Of a stretch of 64,000 nt of DNA, positions 1 to 7,512 are shown one piece after another (within the stretch, counting starts at the first letter, position 1; each line of letters opens with the position of its first letter). The notes beneath the pieces are model-generated. The model did no database searches, had not been told where the DNA came from, and saw nothing but the letters and a program-made list of their open reading frames with translations. Source of the DNA: Azospirillum sp. 51_20. GTDB lineage: Bacteria; Pseudomonadota; Alphaproteobacteria; RF32; CAG-239. The translations under genes and the position numbers were made by a program. Where the stretch lies: the NCBI GenBank assembly GCA_001917175.1, contig MNTV01000020.1, positions 136,635 to 200,634 of the forward strand. Direction: 5' to 3'.

Positions 1-1
1 C

Positions 2-1360
2 CTCGACATGCCGACCATCGAAAAACTGGAAAAAATCATCGGCGGTTACGGCGGCGCCGTCGTCGTCATCAGCCACGACCGGCGTTTTCTCACCAACATT
101 TCGCGCACCACCTTCTGGCTCGACCGCGGAACCCTGCGCCGCAACAACAAAGGTTTCGGCAGCTTTGAAGAATGGCAGGACCAGGTGATCGAACAGGAAA
201 TCATCGCCCAAAAACATCTCAACAAAAAAATCGCCGAAGAAACCGAGTGGCTGCACAAAGGCGTCACCGCACGGCGCAAACGCAACATGGGACGCCTGCG
301 GCGTCTGATTCAGCTTCGCCAGGAACGCAAAGAACAGGTCCGCCAGATCGGCTCGGTAAACATGGATATCGAAAATACGCCGTGGCGCTCCAAACTGGTG
401 ATTGAGGCCAAACATTTATGCAAGTCATTCGGCGACAGAACCATCGTCAACGACTTTTCGACCAAAATCATCCGCGGCAACAGAATCGGCATCGTCGGCC
501 CTAACGGCGCCGGCAAAACCACTCTAATTAAACTGCTGACCAAAAAGCTGGCGCCCGATTCCGGCTTTGTCAGAATCGGCAAAAACCTGGAAGAAGCCTA
601 TTTTGATCAGAACCGTTTTATCCTTGACCCGGGCAAAACCTTATGGCAGACGCTCTGCGACCAGGGCGACCACATCTGGGTGCGCGGCAGCTGGCGACAC
701 GTGGTGGCTTATCTGAAAGACTTTCTGTTTACGCCGGAGCAGGCCAAATCGCCGGTAGCCGCCCTGTCCGGCGGTGAAAAAAACCGGCTGATGCTGGCCA
801 AGGTACTGGCGCAGCCGTCAAACTTTCTGCTTTTGGACGAACCGACCAACGACCTCGACATGGATACCCTCGACCTCTTGCAGGAAACGCTCGGCGATTA
901 TGACGGAACCATCATGATCGTCAGCCATGACCGCGATTTTCTTGACAAAATCGTCACTTCCGTCATCTATATGAAAGGCGACGGCAAAGTTGAGGAACAC
1001 GTCGGCAGCTACAGCGACCTGATTGAACATCTGAGCCGAAGGGAGCCGCCGGCAATGCCGAACAAAAACAAACCGGCCGCCGCCAAAAACAACGGCGGAC
1101 AAAAACGGGAACCCGCGCGCGGCAAACTCAGCTATAACCAGCAGCGGCTGCTTGCCGTCCTGCCGGAACAGATCGCGCAAACGGAAAAGGAAATCGAACA
1201 AATCCGCGCCGACCTGAGCGATCCGGAACTTTACCAAAACGACGCAGACCGTTTTCTTACCCTTACCGACCGGCTGGAAGAACTGGAACAAAAAAAGGAA
1301 GCGGACGAAAACCAATGGCTGGAAATTTCAATGCTGGCGGAAGAATTGTCCGCCGGCTGA
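2..1360 (+). CDS. uup: ABC-F ATPase, Uup-like (5' end outside window)
   Basis: Partial: the reading frame is already open at the window edge (Leu-Asp before the first Met), and it enters just after the Walker B of the first ATPase domain, whose H-loop SHDRRFL is present. Numbered from that Met, the second domain is complete: Walker A GPNGAGKTT (about 164-172), signature LSGGE (253-257), Walker B LLLDEP (274-279), H-loop SHD (306-308). A charged linker lies between the domains and a C-terminal coiled coil (about 375-445) follows, which is the Uup hallmark. ABC-F proteins act on ribosomes or on DNA; Uup is linked to precise transposon excision and ribosome biology. The family call is firm, the exact role is inferred. 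Confidence 0.9.
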   Translation, partial: LDMPTIEKLEKIIGGYGGAVVVISHDRRFLTNISRTTFWLDRGTLRRNNKGFGSFEEWQDQVIEQEIIAQKHLNKKIAEETEWLHKGVTARRKRNMGRLRRLIQLRQERKEQVRQIGSVNMDIENTPWRSKLVIEAKHLCKSFGDRTIVNDFSTKIIRGNRIGIVGPNGAGKTTLIKLLTKKLAPDSGFVRIGKNLEEAYFDQNRFILDPGKTLWQTLCDQGDHIWVRGSWRHVVAYLKDFLFTPEQAKSPVAALSGGEKNRLMLAKVLAQPSNFLLLDEPTNDLDMDTLDLLQETLGDYDGTIMIVSHDRDFLDKIVTSVIYMKGDGKVEEHVGSYSDLIEHLSRREPPAMPNKNKPAAAKNNGGQKREPARGKLSYNQQRLLAVLPEQIAQTEKEIEQIRADLSDPELYQNDADRFLTLTDRLEELEQKKEADENQWLEISMLAEELSAG

Positions 1361-2022
1361 ACAAACGATCCGCACTCCCGGCCGGTTATCCGCCAAGCCT
1401 TTGAAGCGCTCCAATGAGCAAGAAGGTTTCGGCAACACAGATGTCTGAACGAAGACGGCCGGTTCCGGATCGTCTGTGCTTATAACCTCATGTTCCCGGC
1501 TTTTTCTGATCAGAAGCCGCCTTTTTATGTACTTGAGAAACCATTGCACACCGCACTCGGGCGTCCCCGCATCGCTAAAAAACGCCTGTTTTCAGCAAAC
1601 GGCAAATCATTTTGCCCGTCATGCGGAGAACAAACGCTCACAATAAGGTTTGCGAAAACGTTTTCTGATCGTTACCCCTGCACCTTTCATCCTTCGTCCG
1701 CCGAAAACCGGTATTAACCGGCCGTCCCTGCCCAAATCGGCCGCACGCCACTGGCCATCTCCAAATCCAACCTCCAAACTCCTGAAACCAACGCCTTCTT
1801 AAAAAGAATCCCTGCGCCCCTTCGCTCCGCAAAACCCCGAAAACCGCACCCTTCAAAAGAAACCCCGCATCCTCACAGCCGCTCCGCAAGAAGTCCCTAG
1901 CCCCGTTTTTCAAAAGAGCCCCACATCCGACCGGCAAAAAACCCGCCTTTCAAAAGGAACCCCAAGCTCCCTCGACAGGGTCAAAAAGATTCCTTTGGGC
2001 TATCCGCAGGTCTTCCGGAAAC
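1361..2022. other. gene-free stretch with inverted and degenerate direct repeats
   Basis: About 660 nt without a convincing gene. At 1365-1473 there is a large interrupted inverted repeat: ACGATCCG and CCGGCCG on the left (1365-1385) match CGGCCGG and CGGATCGT on the right (1456-1473). Between about 1799 and 1995 a short motif of the type TTCAAAAGRAACCCC recurs four to five times at 40-60 nt intervals in degenerate form (near 1799, 1852, 1909, 1950, 1981). No intrinsic terminator with a T-run was found for the ABC-F gene. Confidence 0.5.
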
Positions 2023-2057
2023 AAAAAAACGGAAGAACTTTCGCTCTCCCGTTTTTC
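2023..2057 (-). terminator. intrinsic terminator of rplQ
   Basis: On the minus strand a stem AAAAACGG / CCGTTTTT closes a 16-nt loop with some internal pairing and ends in a T-run, 24 nt after the rplQ stop codon. Confidence 0.75.
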
Positions 2058-2080
2058 TTAAAAAATCTCATCCGGCCGGA

Positions 2081-2587
2081 TTATTCGGCTTTTTTCGATT
2101 TTTTTTCGGCCTTTTTCTCTGCTTTGGCTTCTTCTTTTTTAACTTCTTCCTCGGCAGCCTTTTCCGCAGCTTCGGCAGCGGCCTTTTCAGCGGCTACGCG
2201 AGCCAGGTCTTTGGCGCCTTTGGCGTTGACGTCGCGGTCAACCAGTTCGATGATGGCCATCGGAGCGGCGTCGCCGTAACGGATGCCGGCCTTGAGAACG
2301 CGGGTATAACCGCCGTTGCGTTCTTTATAGCGTTCGGCTAAAGTAGAGAACAGTTTGGCAACGACTTCGTTGTCGCGCAAAAAGGCCAAAGCCATACGAC
2401 GGCTGTTCAGATCGCCTTTTTTGGCAAACGTAATCATACTGTCGGCAAAAGTTCTCAGTTCTTTTGCCCTGGGCAGGGTAATCGTAATCTGTTCGTGGGT
2501 CAGCAAAGCGTTGGTCAGGTTCGAGAACAAAGCTCTTCTTTGGCTTCTCGGCATGTTGAATTTTCTGTGTTTGTCACCATGTCTCAT
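2081..2587 (-). CDS. rplQ: 50S ribosomal protein L17
   Basis: 168 aa with the canonical L17 start (MRHGDKHRKFNMPRSQRRAL) and core. The last 45 residues are an Ala/Lys/Glu-rich tail, longer than in E. coli L17 (127 aa). L17 is a large-subunit protein near the tunnel exit. A clear RBS (AAGGAAA) precedes the ATG. In most proteobacteria rplQ directly follows rpoA; here the rpoA stop is 7 kb away with genes on both strands between. It has its own promoter (2705-2733) and terminator, so it appears to be an independent transcription unit. Confidence 0.97.
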   Translation of the reverse strand: MRHGDKHRKFNMPRSQRRALFSNLTNALLTHEQITITLPRAKELRTFADSMITFAKKGDLNSRRMALAFLRDNEVVAKLFSTLAERYKERNGGYTRVLKAGIRYGDAAPMAIIELVDRDVNAKGAKDLARVAAEKAAAEAAEKAAEEEVKKEEAKAEKKAEKKSKKAE

Positions 2588-2704
2588 GGCAGTTTCCTTT
2601 CATTTCTCTGATGCTTTGACAGGCAAAGCGGATAAAACATAAAGCCGTCACTACCTTCATAAATGCCGGCGTTCCGTGAATTTAAAACTCACAATTTCAA
2701 GCGC

Positions 2705-2733
2705 AATATACAGAAGATTTTTTCTTTTGGCAA
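2705..2733 (-). promoter_or_regulatory. candidate promoter of rplQ
   Basis: TTGCCA (2728-2733), 17-nt spacer, TATATT (2705-2710) on the minus strand. It leaves an untranslated leader of about 110 nt before rplQ. Confidence 0.65.
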
Positions 2734-2780
2734 GCCTTTTTTATCCGTCGTTTTTTTGCCGGAAAACGGCAAAATAAAAC

Positions 2781-2809
2781 TTGTTTTTCCGCTTCTCCGA
2801 AGCTACTCT
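2781..2809 (+). promoter_or_regulatory. candidate promoter of dtd
   Basis: TTGTTT (2781-2786), 17-nt spacer, TACTCT (2804-2809); the -10 is weak. It sits 33 nt before the dtd ATG and is divergent from the rplQ promoter. Confidence 0.4.
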
Positions 2810-2841
2810 GGCAAAAACGAAAAAATCTCGGGAGGATAAAA

Positions 2842-3279
2842 ATGCGGCTTTTGATTCAGCGGGTAAAAGAAGCTTCGGTCACGGTTGACGGGCAGCGGGT
2901 GTCGGCCATCGGCGCCGGGCTGCTCGTCTTTATCGGCGTCTTCAAAAACGACGGCCGGGAACAGGCGGCGGCGCTTGCCAAAAAGACCGCCGCGCTGCGC
3001 ATATTCGAAGACGAGGCCGGCAAAATGAACCTCTCGGTCAAAGACACCGGCGGCAGCGCGCTGGTCGTTTCCCAGTTTACGCTGGCCGGCGACACTTCCC
3101 GCGGCAACCGCCCCGGCTTTGACAACGCCGCCCGGCCGGAAACGGCCAAACCGCTCTACGAATATTTTTCCGAATGTCTGCGGGCCGAAGGAATCGAGGT
3201 GCAAAACGGCATCTTTCAGGCCGACATGGCGGTCGGGCTGATCAATGACGGCCCGGTTACCTTTGTGCTTGAAAAATAA
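2842..3279 (+). CDS. dtd: D-aminoacyl-tRNA deacylase
   Basis: 145 aa, the normal length of DTD, which hydrolyses D-aminoacyl-tRNA (and glycyl-tRNA(Ala)) as chiral proofreading in the cytosol. Both family motifs are present: SQFTL at 77-81 and NDGPVT at 135-140. RBS GGGAGG lies 5 nt before the ATG. The stop codon is only 3 nt from the convergent stop of the dCTP-deaminase-like gene, with no terminator between. A tRNA-proofreading enzyme facing an operon that encodes an AlaRS-like protein is suggestive, but the strands differ and a functional link is not shown. Confidence 0.95.
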   Translation: MRLLIQRVKEASVTVDGQRVSAIGAGLLVFIGVFKNDGREQAAALAKKTAALRIFEDEAGKMNLSVKDTGGSALVVSQFTLAGDTSRGNRPGFDNAARPETAKPLYEYFSECLRAEGIEVQNGIFQADMAVGLINDGPVTFVLEK

Positions 3280-3282
3280 CCT

Positions 3283-3801
3283 TTATTTGAAATCTTTGTA
3301 AATGCGCGAGGCCACCGGTCCCTTGTCGTTCTGGTACTTGCCGTGATAAAGCCTGATTTCGCCCGCGGTCTTCCAAAACGTGATCTGCGCGATCGGCATG
3401 TTTTTGTACAGCCGGACCGGCATTGTCGCATACAGGTGAAAAGTGACGTTGCATTTGCAGCCGATGTCAAACAAACCGGAAGTGATGTGAATGAACAGCC
3501 CCAGCCGGGCAATGCTCGACTTGGCATGCACGATCGGCACGTAGAAGTCGCTGCCGACAAACTCGTTGCTGCAGCCAAGCAGAAATTCGCCGCGTTTCAT
3601 CTCATAGCCTTCGTCCGGAATTTCAAACGTCCTGGTATGCGGTTCCTTTTTCGGGTCCAGCACTTCGTCGGTGTACATTACCAGTTTGTCGCCCAAAGTC
3701 AGATCGTAAGAATTCGTCGTTACCGCCGCCGGGTCAAACGGCTCGATCACGATTTTCCCGTTCAAAACCTCCTCAGTGATTTTATTTCCCGTCAGTATCA
3801 A
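3283..3801 (-). CDS. dCTP deaminase/dUTPase-superfamily protein, paralogue 2 (catalytic Glu replaced)
   Basis: 172 aa from a TTG start at 3801, chosen because GGAG lies 7 nt upstream and the N-terminus then matches the upstream paralogue (ILTG). The Dcd core motif AKSSIARLGL is at 93-102. Measured from its first Ser, as in E. coli Dcd (Ser111, Arg115, Glu138), the general-base Glu position holds His122, while the conserved Asp position keeps Asp112. Deamination by this protein alone is therefore doubtful. It overlaps the end of paralogue 1 by 20 nt and is the last gene of a five-gene operon. It may be a regulatory or partner subunit of a heteromer (inference). Confidence 0.8.
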   Translation of the reverse strand: MILTGNKITEEVLNGKIVIEPFDPAAVTTNSYDLTLGDKLVMYTDEVLDPKKEPHTRTFEIPDEGYEMKRGEFLLGCSNEFVGSDFYVPIVHAKSSIARLGLFIHITSGLFDIGCKCNVTFHLYATMPVRLYKNMPIAQITFWKTAGEIRLYHGKYQNDKGPVASRIYKDFK

Positions 3802-4291
3802 TTTCTTTCTCCATTTTCGAGATTTGCGGGCAGGAATAAGCCGAATATCCGCCCTCGTACAAAGAGGCGTCGCCATAGTTCAGCCAGAATGAAATCTGCC
3901 CGGTGATCATTCCCGGATATACCCGGAAAGGCTTGGCCGTCACCAGTTCCAGCGTCCATTTGTGAACCGAACCGGTATGCCCGAGATCGGCCGAAACCTG
4001 CAAAAACAGTCCCAGCCGCCCGGTCGAACTGCGGCCGATCAGCGACATCGCGCATTTGCGGCTGCCGAGCGTTTCCAGCGTATGCCCCAGATAAACCCGG
4101 TCGGGATACAGGACAAACCCTTCTTCGGGAATCTTCACCGTCCTGTACTTTCCGTCGTCTTCCTTAAACGTCAGCGTTTCCCCCAGCCGGTAGTTATAGC
4201 TGTTGGGATTGAGCTGGTCCTCGTTAAACGGCTCGATCACGATGTCGCCGTTTTCCACATACTTCTTAATTTCCGAACCGGTTAAAATCAT
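3782..4291 (-). CDS. dCTP deaminase/dUTPase-superfamily protein, paralogue 1
   Basis: 169 aa, somewhat shorter than E. coli Dcd (193 aa). It carries GRSSTGRLGL (86-95) with the conserved Ser88 and Arg92, and Glu115 exactly 27 residues after the Ser, the spacing of Ser111-Glu138 in E. coli. The conserved Asp of the Dcd IDPG motif is His105 here, so the active site is also non-standard, but at a different position from paralogue 2. Family enzymes deaminate dCTP or hydrolyse dUTP. The start follows RBS AGGAAAAGG, 9 nt after the peptidase stop. Fourth gene of the operon. The substrate is not predictable from sequence. Confidence 0.82.
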   Translation of the reverse strand: MILTGSEIKKYVENGDIVIEPFNEDQLNPNSYNYRLGETLTFKEDDGKYRTVKIPEEGFVLYPDRVYLGHTLETLGSRKCAMSLIGRSSTGRLGLFLQVSADLGHTGSVHKWTLELVTAKPFRVYPGMITGQISFWLNYGDASLYEGGYSAYSCPQISKMEKEIDTDGK

Positions 4292-4300
4292 TGCCTTTTC

Positions 4301-5266
4301 CTAAAACGCCGTCAGCTCGATCCGTCCGTCTTCAATCCGGCAGCGGCCGCCGACGGGAAAAGTGACGATCGGCGTCGTGTGGCCGAAATCGACGTTGGCA
4401 ATCACCGGTTTACCCGCCAGTTCCTTTTTGGCGCCCAAAATCCGTTCCAGCAGCGGCCGGTTCATTTGGTTTTCCGGCTCAAAACGCCCGAACACCACCG
4501 CCCTGACCGAAGCAAAGTCCGGATGCAGGCACAGCGCCTGCAAATTGCGGTTAAAAGTCCAGACCTCGTGTTCCGCGCAATGTTCCAGAAACAAAACGCT
4601 GTCTCTGATATCGGGAAAATAGGGCGTGCCCTTCAACTCGTCCAAAAGCCCCAGATTGCCGCCGACCAACCGTCCTTCCGCCGCTCCGGAAGCAATCTGC
4701 CAATAGCCCTCGTTTTTGACGAACTTACGGTTTTCCTGATCCCGGTACCACGGATCGTCCGACCACTCGGCGGCCGGATGCAGCTCGAACGGCTCGTTTT
4801 GAAACAGGCATTTCTTAAAATATTCGATCGTATAGTCGATTCCCTTCAGCATGCCGAAAGTGGAAAAATGCGGTCCCGAATAGGTGACCAGACCGGTCTT
4901 GGCATAAATTGCGTTTGCCAGCGCGGTAATATCGGAAAAACCACACAGGATTTTCGGATTTTCGGCAATCAGCCGATAGTCGATCCCGGCCAGAATTTCA
5001 ACCGAGTTAAATCCGCCGATCACGGTCAGAATGCCGTCGACCGTCCGGTCGGCAAAAGCCTCATGCAAATCCTCCAGCCGCGCCGCGGCAGACGAAGAAC
5101 AAAATTCGTCGGTTTCTTCCGCATGCCGGCCGAAAGAAACGCTCAGTCCCATTTCCGCCAGACGCTCGCAGGCGATCCGCCGGCATTCCCCGCTGACGAT
5201 TCCCAAACTGCGCGCCGGTGCAATCACCCGGACATGCGCGCCTTTTTTCAATTTTGCCGGTATCAT
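4301..5266 (-). CDS. S66-family peptidase (LD-carboxypeptidase / MccF-like)
   Basis: 321 aa. The S66 fold and triad are recognisable: Ser111 in GFSD, Glu228 in LFLEH and His296 in DFGHTTP, spaced as in MccF (about Ser118, Glu243, His311). The family includes murein tetrapeptide LD-carboxypeptidases and MccF, which cleaves the amide between peptide or amino acid and nucleotide in microcin C. The length and the extra central segment (about 160-190) fit the MccF branch better than the shorter E. coli LdcA. No signal peptide is visible, so it is cytosolic. Its ATG overlaps the previous stop (ATGA), so translation is coupled. Substrate uncertain. Confidence 0.85.
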   Translation of the reverse strand: MIPAKLKKGAHVRVIAPARSLGIVSGECRRIACERLAEMGLSVSFGRHAEETDEFCSSSAAARLEDLHEAFADRTVDGILTVIGGFNSVEILAGIDYRLIAENPKILCGFSDITALANAIYAKTGLVTYSGPHFSTFGMLKGIDYTIEYFKKCLFQNEPFELHPAAEWSDDPWYRDQENRKFVKNEGYWQIASGAAEGRLVGGNLGLLDELKGTPYFPDIRDSVLFLEHCAEHEVWTFNRNLQALCLHPDFASVRAVVFGRFEPENQMNRPLLERILGAKKELAGKPVIANVDFGHTTPIVTFPVGGRCRIEDGRIELTAF

Positions 5267-6309
5267 CTCTCATTCCTTTCCTTTTGCAAATTCAACAAAG
5301 TTCCCCGATTCAGTTCTTCGATTCGTCCGCCTTTGGCGGCAAACAGCGCCGTCATCGCCGGAGCGGCCCGCACGTCACCGAAAATCATCGCTTCCGAATG
5401 ATGCAGCAGTCTGGCCAGTTCCTGCGGCCGCATTCCCGCCCGTCCGGCAAAATAATACACGCCGCGCAGATACTTGTAGAGAATTTTGCTCTGCTCGTCG
5501 CGGCTTGACGGCCGCAGTCCCTCGCGCATCATTGCCTGGGAAGTGATGATGCAGTCTTTGAACTTACGGTTCGTATCCAAAGCCGGATGCTTCGGAAACG
5601 GATAGCAGTCCATCACGTGAGCCAACCCGTATTTTGCCTGCATGATCACCGTATCGCCGAAACCGACTTCCATAAACAGCGGCCGCCGGCTTTCCTGCTC
5701 ACGGAAAATAATGAAATTGCCGACGTCGGAATATTCCCCGGTGCGTTTGTGGCGAACGGCAAAATTGAAATTTTCCCCGTAAACGCCGTCAATGCCGACC
5801 GTATGACGGTAATATTTTTCCGGATGAGCGTCAACTTCCACCGCCGGCCAGCCGCTTTCCCGCACCAGCTGATACAGTTCTTCGTCTTCCGAGTGCACCC
5901 TGAGCAGCAGTTCCTCCGGCGCAAGCTTCACCTTGTCGGAAAAGAAGGCCAAAGCCTGCGCAAAGGCCTCATCCTTAAGCTCATAGGGAAAAACGGTATC
6001 GATATTGGTAAAATAAGAACCCCATTTCGGCTCAAAATCGTCCGCCAGCATGTTTTTAACGTTGCGCGTACGAACCGCGTCCTGAGCAATCACCAGTCCG
6101 CCGGCGGGAAGTTTGCCCGGATAAATATAATCTTTTTTCAACGCCGAAATCGCCGCGCCGACAAAAACCACGCTTTCATCCTGTTTGGAAGTAACCGACA
6201 GCGGCGCCGCTTCCCGGTATCCGGCCGCCCGATAATGCCGCAAAAAGGAAGACACCAGTCCCCGCCGGCACGCGTTCAGCTGCTGCCAATCTTCAAGCGC
6301 CGGCCTCAT
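5263..6309 (-). CDS. standalone alanyl-tRNA-synthetase-core-like protein
   Basis: 348 aa. It resembles the class II catalytic core and following helical region of AlaRS. Matching segments in order are DAVRTRNVKNM (motif-2-like), FAQALAFFSDKVKL, LLLRVHSEDEELYQLVRESG, a GFGDTVIMQAKYGL stretch where AlaRS has its DTGMGLER motif, and REGLRPSSRDEQSKILYKYL where AlaRS has its GVLPSNEGRGYVLRR motif. The editing and C-Ala domains of full AlaRS (about 870 aa) are absent. It could form an aminoacyl-adenylate or charge a non-standard acceptor, or bind such compounds. ATGA overlaps join it to both neighbours. The homology is my reading of motifs and not an alignment score. Confidence 0.65.
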   Translation of the reverse strand: MRPALEDWQQLNACRRGLVSSFLRHYRAAGYREAAPLSVTSKQDESVVFVGAAISALKKDYIYPGKLPAGGLVIAQDAVRTRNVKNMLADDFEPKWGSYFTNIDTVFPYELKDEAFAQALAFFSDKVKLAPEELLLRVHSEDEELYQLVRESGWPAVEVDAHPEKYYRHTVGIDGVYGENFNFAVRHKRTGEYSDVGNFIIFREQESRRPLFMEVGFGDTVIMQAKYGLAHVMDCYPFPKHPALDTNRKFKDCIITSQAMMREGLRPSSRDEQSKILYKYLRGVYYFAGRAGMRPQELARLLHHSEAMIFGDVRAAPAMTALFAAKGGRIEELNRGTLLNLQKERNER

Positions 6310-7118
6310 CTTCCCTTCCTCTTTTTAACACAGTCGAAAATCAGCTCGCCCGGATATTCGCCCTGCCCGAACGGCGTGCGGTCAAAATGTCCGTACAGAT
6401 TTTCCACCGTCAGTTCGTTTTTCTCCAGCACCAGCGACGCCGTGTCTTTGAAAAAATAACCGGTGGTATAAAGCCATTCGAACTTGTCGGTTTTGCCGTC
6501 CGCGTACTGTACCGAATAATATTCCTCAATGTCCTGCGTCTGCTTGAAATAATCGCGCTTGTTGATTTCCACCCGGCGATTGATTCGGTTGCCCTCTTCG
6601 TCATGATAATTGCCGTCGAAAACCACGCCTTCGCGCACCAGCATATGCACCCAGGGATTAAACAGGTCGAAGGCAAAGCGCCCGTTTTCCGTCAACAGAT
6701 CCCTGGTGCTTTTAACAAAACGGTCCATCTCCTCAACCGAACGGCAATGTTGCAAAACCCGGAACGGCGCAAAAGCGAAGGCAAACTTCTTATCACTCTC
6801 AAACGCGTTGATGTCCGCCACATGGGGAACAATGTTGTCGATTCTCCGCGCCCGTGCCTTGTCGGCCAGCACCGCGACTTCGTCCCCGATCACGTCAACC
6901 GCATGAAATTCAAGATCAGGATGCTTCTCGGCAATCGGCAGCAGAACCCGCCCGGTGCCGGCGCCGATTTCAATCACCCGGTTGTTGTCCAGCCGGCTCT
7001 TGTATTCCGTCAACAAACGGCTGTAAAAAGCAATGTCTTCCTTGCGTTCCTTGTAAAAAACGTCATAAAGTTCCGAAGCGTTTTTATATCTTTTCATCTT
7101 CACCTGCCCGACCGGCAC
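6306..7118 (-). CDS. class I SAM-dependent methyltransferase
   Basis: 270 aa. Motif I is VIEIGAGTGRVLLP (48-61), followed by an acidic end of strand 2 (FHAVD) and an aromatic-rich C-terminal half (EEYYSVQYADG, TTGYFFKD), so it is a Rossmann-fold methyltransferase with an unknown small-molecule, peptide or tRNA substrate. A second start at Met8 (7097) has an equally good RBS (AGGTGA). It is the first gene of the five-gene operon and its stop overlaps the next ATG. Upstream lies a promoter-like site with a palindrome. Confidence 0.85.
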   Translation of the reverse strand: MPVGQVKMKRYKNASELYDVFYKERKEDIAFYSRLLTEYKSRLDNNRVIEIGAGTGRVLLPIAEKHPDLEFHAVDVIGDEVAVLADKARARRIDNIVPHVADINAFESDKKFAFAFAPFRVLQHCRSVEEMDRFVKSTRDLLTENGRFAFDLFNPWVHMLVREGVVFDGNYHDEEGNRINRRVEINKRDYFKQTQDIEEYYSVQYADGKTDKFEWLYTTGYFFKDTASLVLEKNELTVENLYGHFDRTPFGQGEYPGELIFDCVKKRKGR

Positions 7119-7198
7119 ATCGTTTCACCACTCCGCCGTCAAATAATCCTCCCCCGCCGGCGGCCGGGAAACATTGCAAAGTCTTTTATCGGGCGTTT

Positions 7199-7226
7199 TG
7201 TATACTGTACTACAGTTTGTACAAAA
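7199..7226 (-). promoter_or_regulatory. candidate promoter with operator-like palindrome for the five-gene operon
   Basis: Minus strand TTTTGT (7221-7226), 16-nt spacer, TATACA (7199-7204). A perfect palindrome ACTGTA-C-TACAGT (7204-7216) occupies most of the spacer and touches the -10, a classic place for a repressor operator. The leader to the methyltransferase start is about 75 nt. The cognate regulator is not identifiable in the window. Confidence 0.45.
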
Positions 7227-7254
7227 AACAAGGACAAATATAATATATAAATAG

Positions 7255-7512
7255 TTGAAACGATATTTTTTTCAATTAAAGAAGACGCGAAAAAAACGCA
7301 AAAGCGGTTTTTTCATATACGCCCCTGGAGGTGCCGGCAAATACCCGAAGGGCTTAAATGCCGCCTTCGACAACCATCACATCATCACTCCGGAAGGCGC
7401 CGGCAAACGCCCGAAAGGCACAGCACAAGACGGTCCGGCGGAGCAAAACCTGCCCGACTCACCGCAAACGGATCCAAGTCTGCCGTCAGGTAACCCGCCC
7501 CATACTTTTTAA
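7255..7512 (+). CDS. doubtful 85-residue ORF with an internal decapeptide repeat
   Basis: The frame starts with TTG and has no visible RBS, so it may not be a gene. It contains two related decapeptides, PGGAGKYPKG and PEGAGKRPKG, 22 codons apart. The underlying 30-nt units (7325-7354 and 7390-7419) differ partly at third codon positions, which is what selection on protein would leave. The N-terminus is very basic, the C-terminus Pro/Asp-rich. It lies divergently upstream of the five-gene operon. It is either a small unrecognised peptide gene or a decayed repeat. Confidence 0.2.
   Translation: MKRYFFQLKKTRKKRKSGFFIYAPGGAGKYPKGLNAAFDNHHIITPEGAGKRPKGTAQDGPAEQNLPDSPQTDPSLPSGNPPHTF

Noticed and set aside
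1490..2279. Small open frames on both strands downstream of the ABC-F gene
   Set aside because: Low-complexity Pro/Lys or Ser/Ala composition from repeats and from the antisense of rplQ; no start signals.
4379..5401. Long plus-strand open frame opposite the S66 peptidase and AlaRS-like genes
   Set aside because: It is antisense to two well-supported coupled genes, has no RBS or family resemblance, and its composition is what their codon bias produces on the other strand.
7204..7216. LexA-type SOS box
   Set aside because: The CTGT-ACAG spacing is 3 nt and not 8, and alphaproteobacterial LexA uses a GTTC direct repeat.
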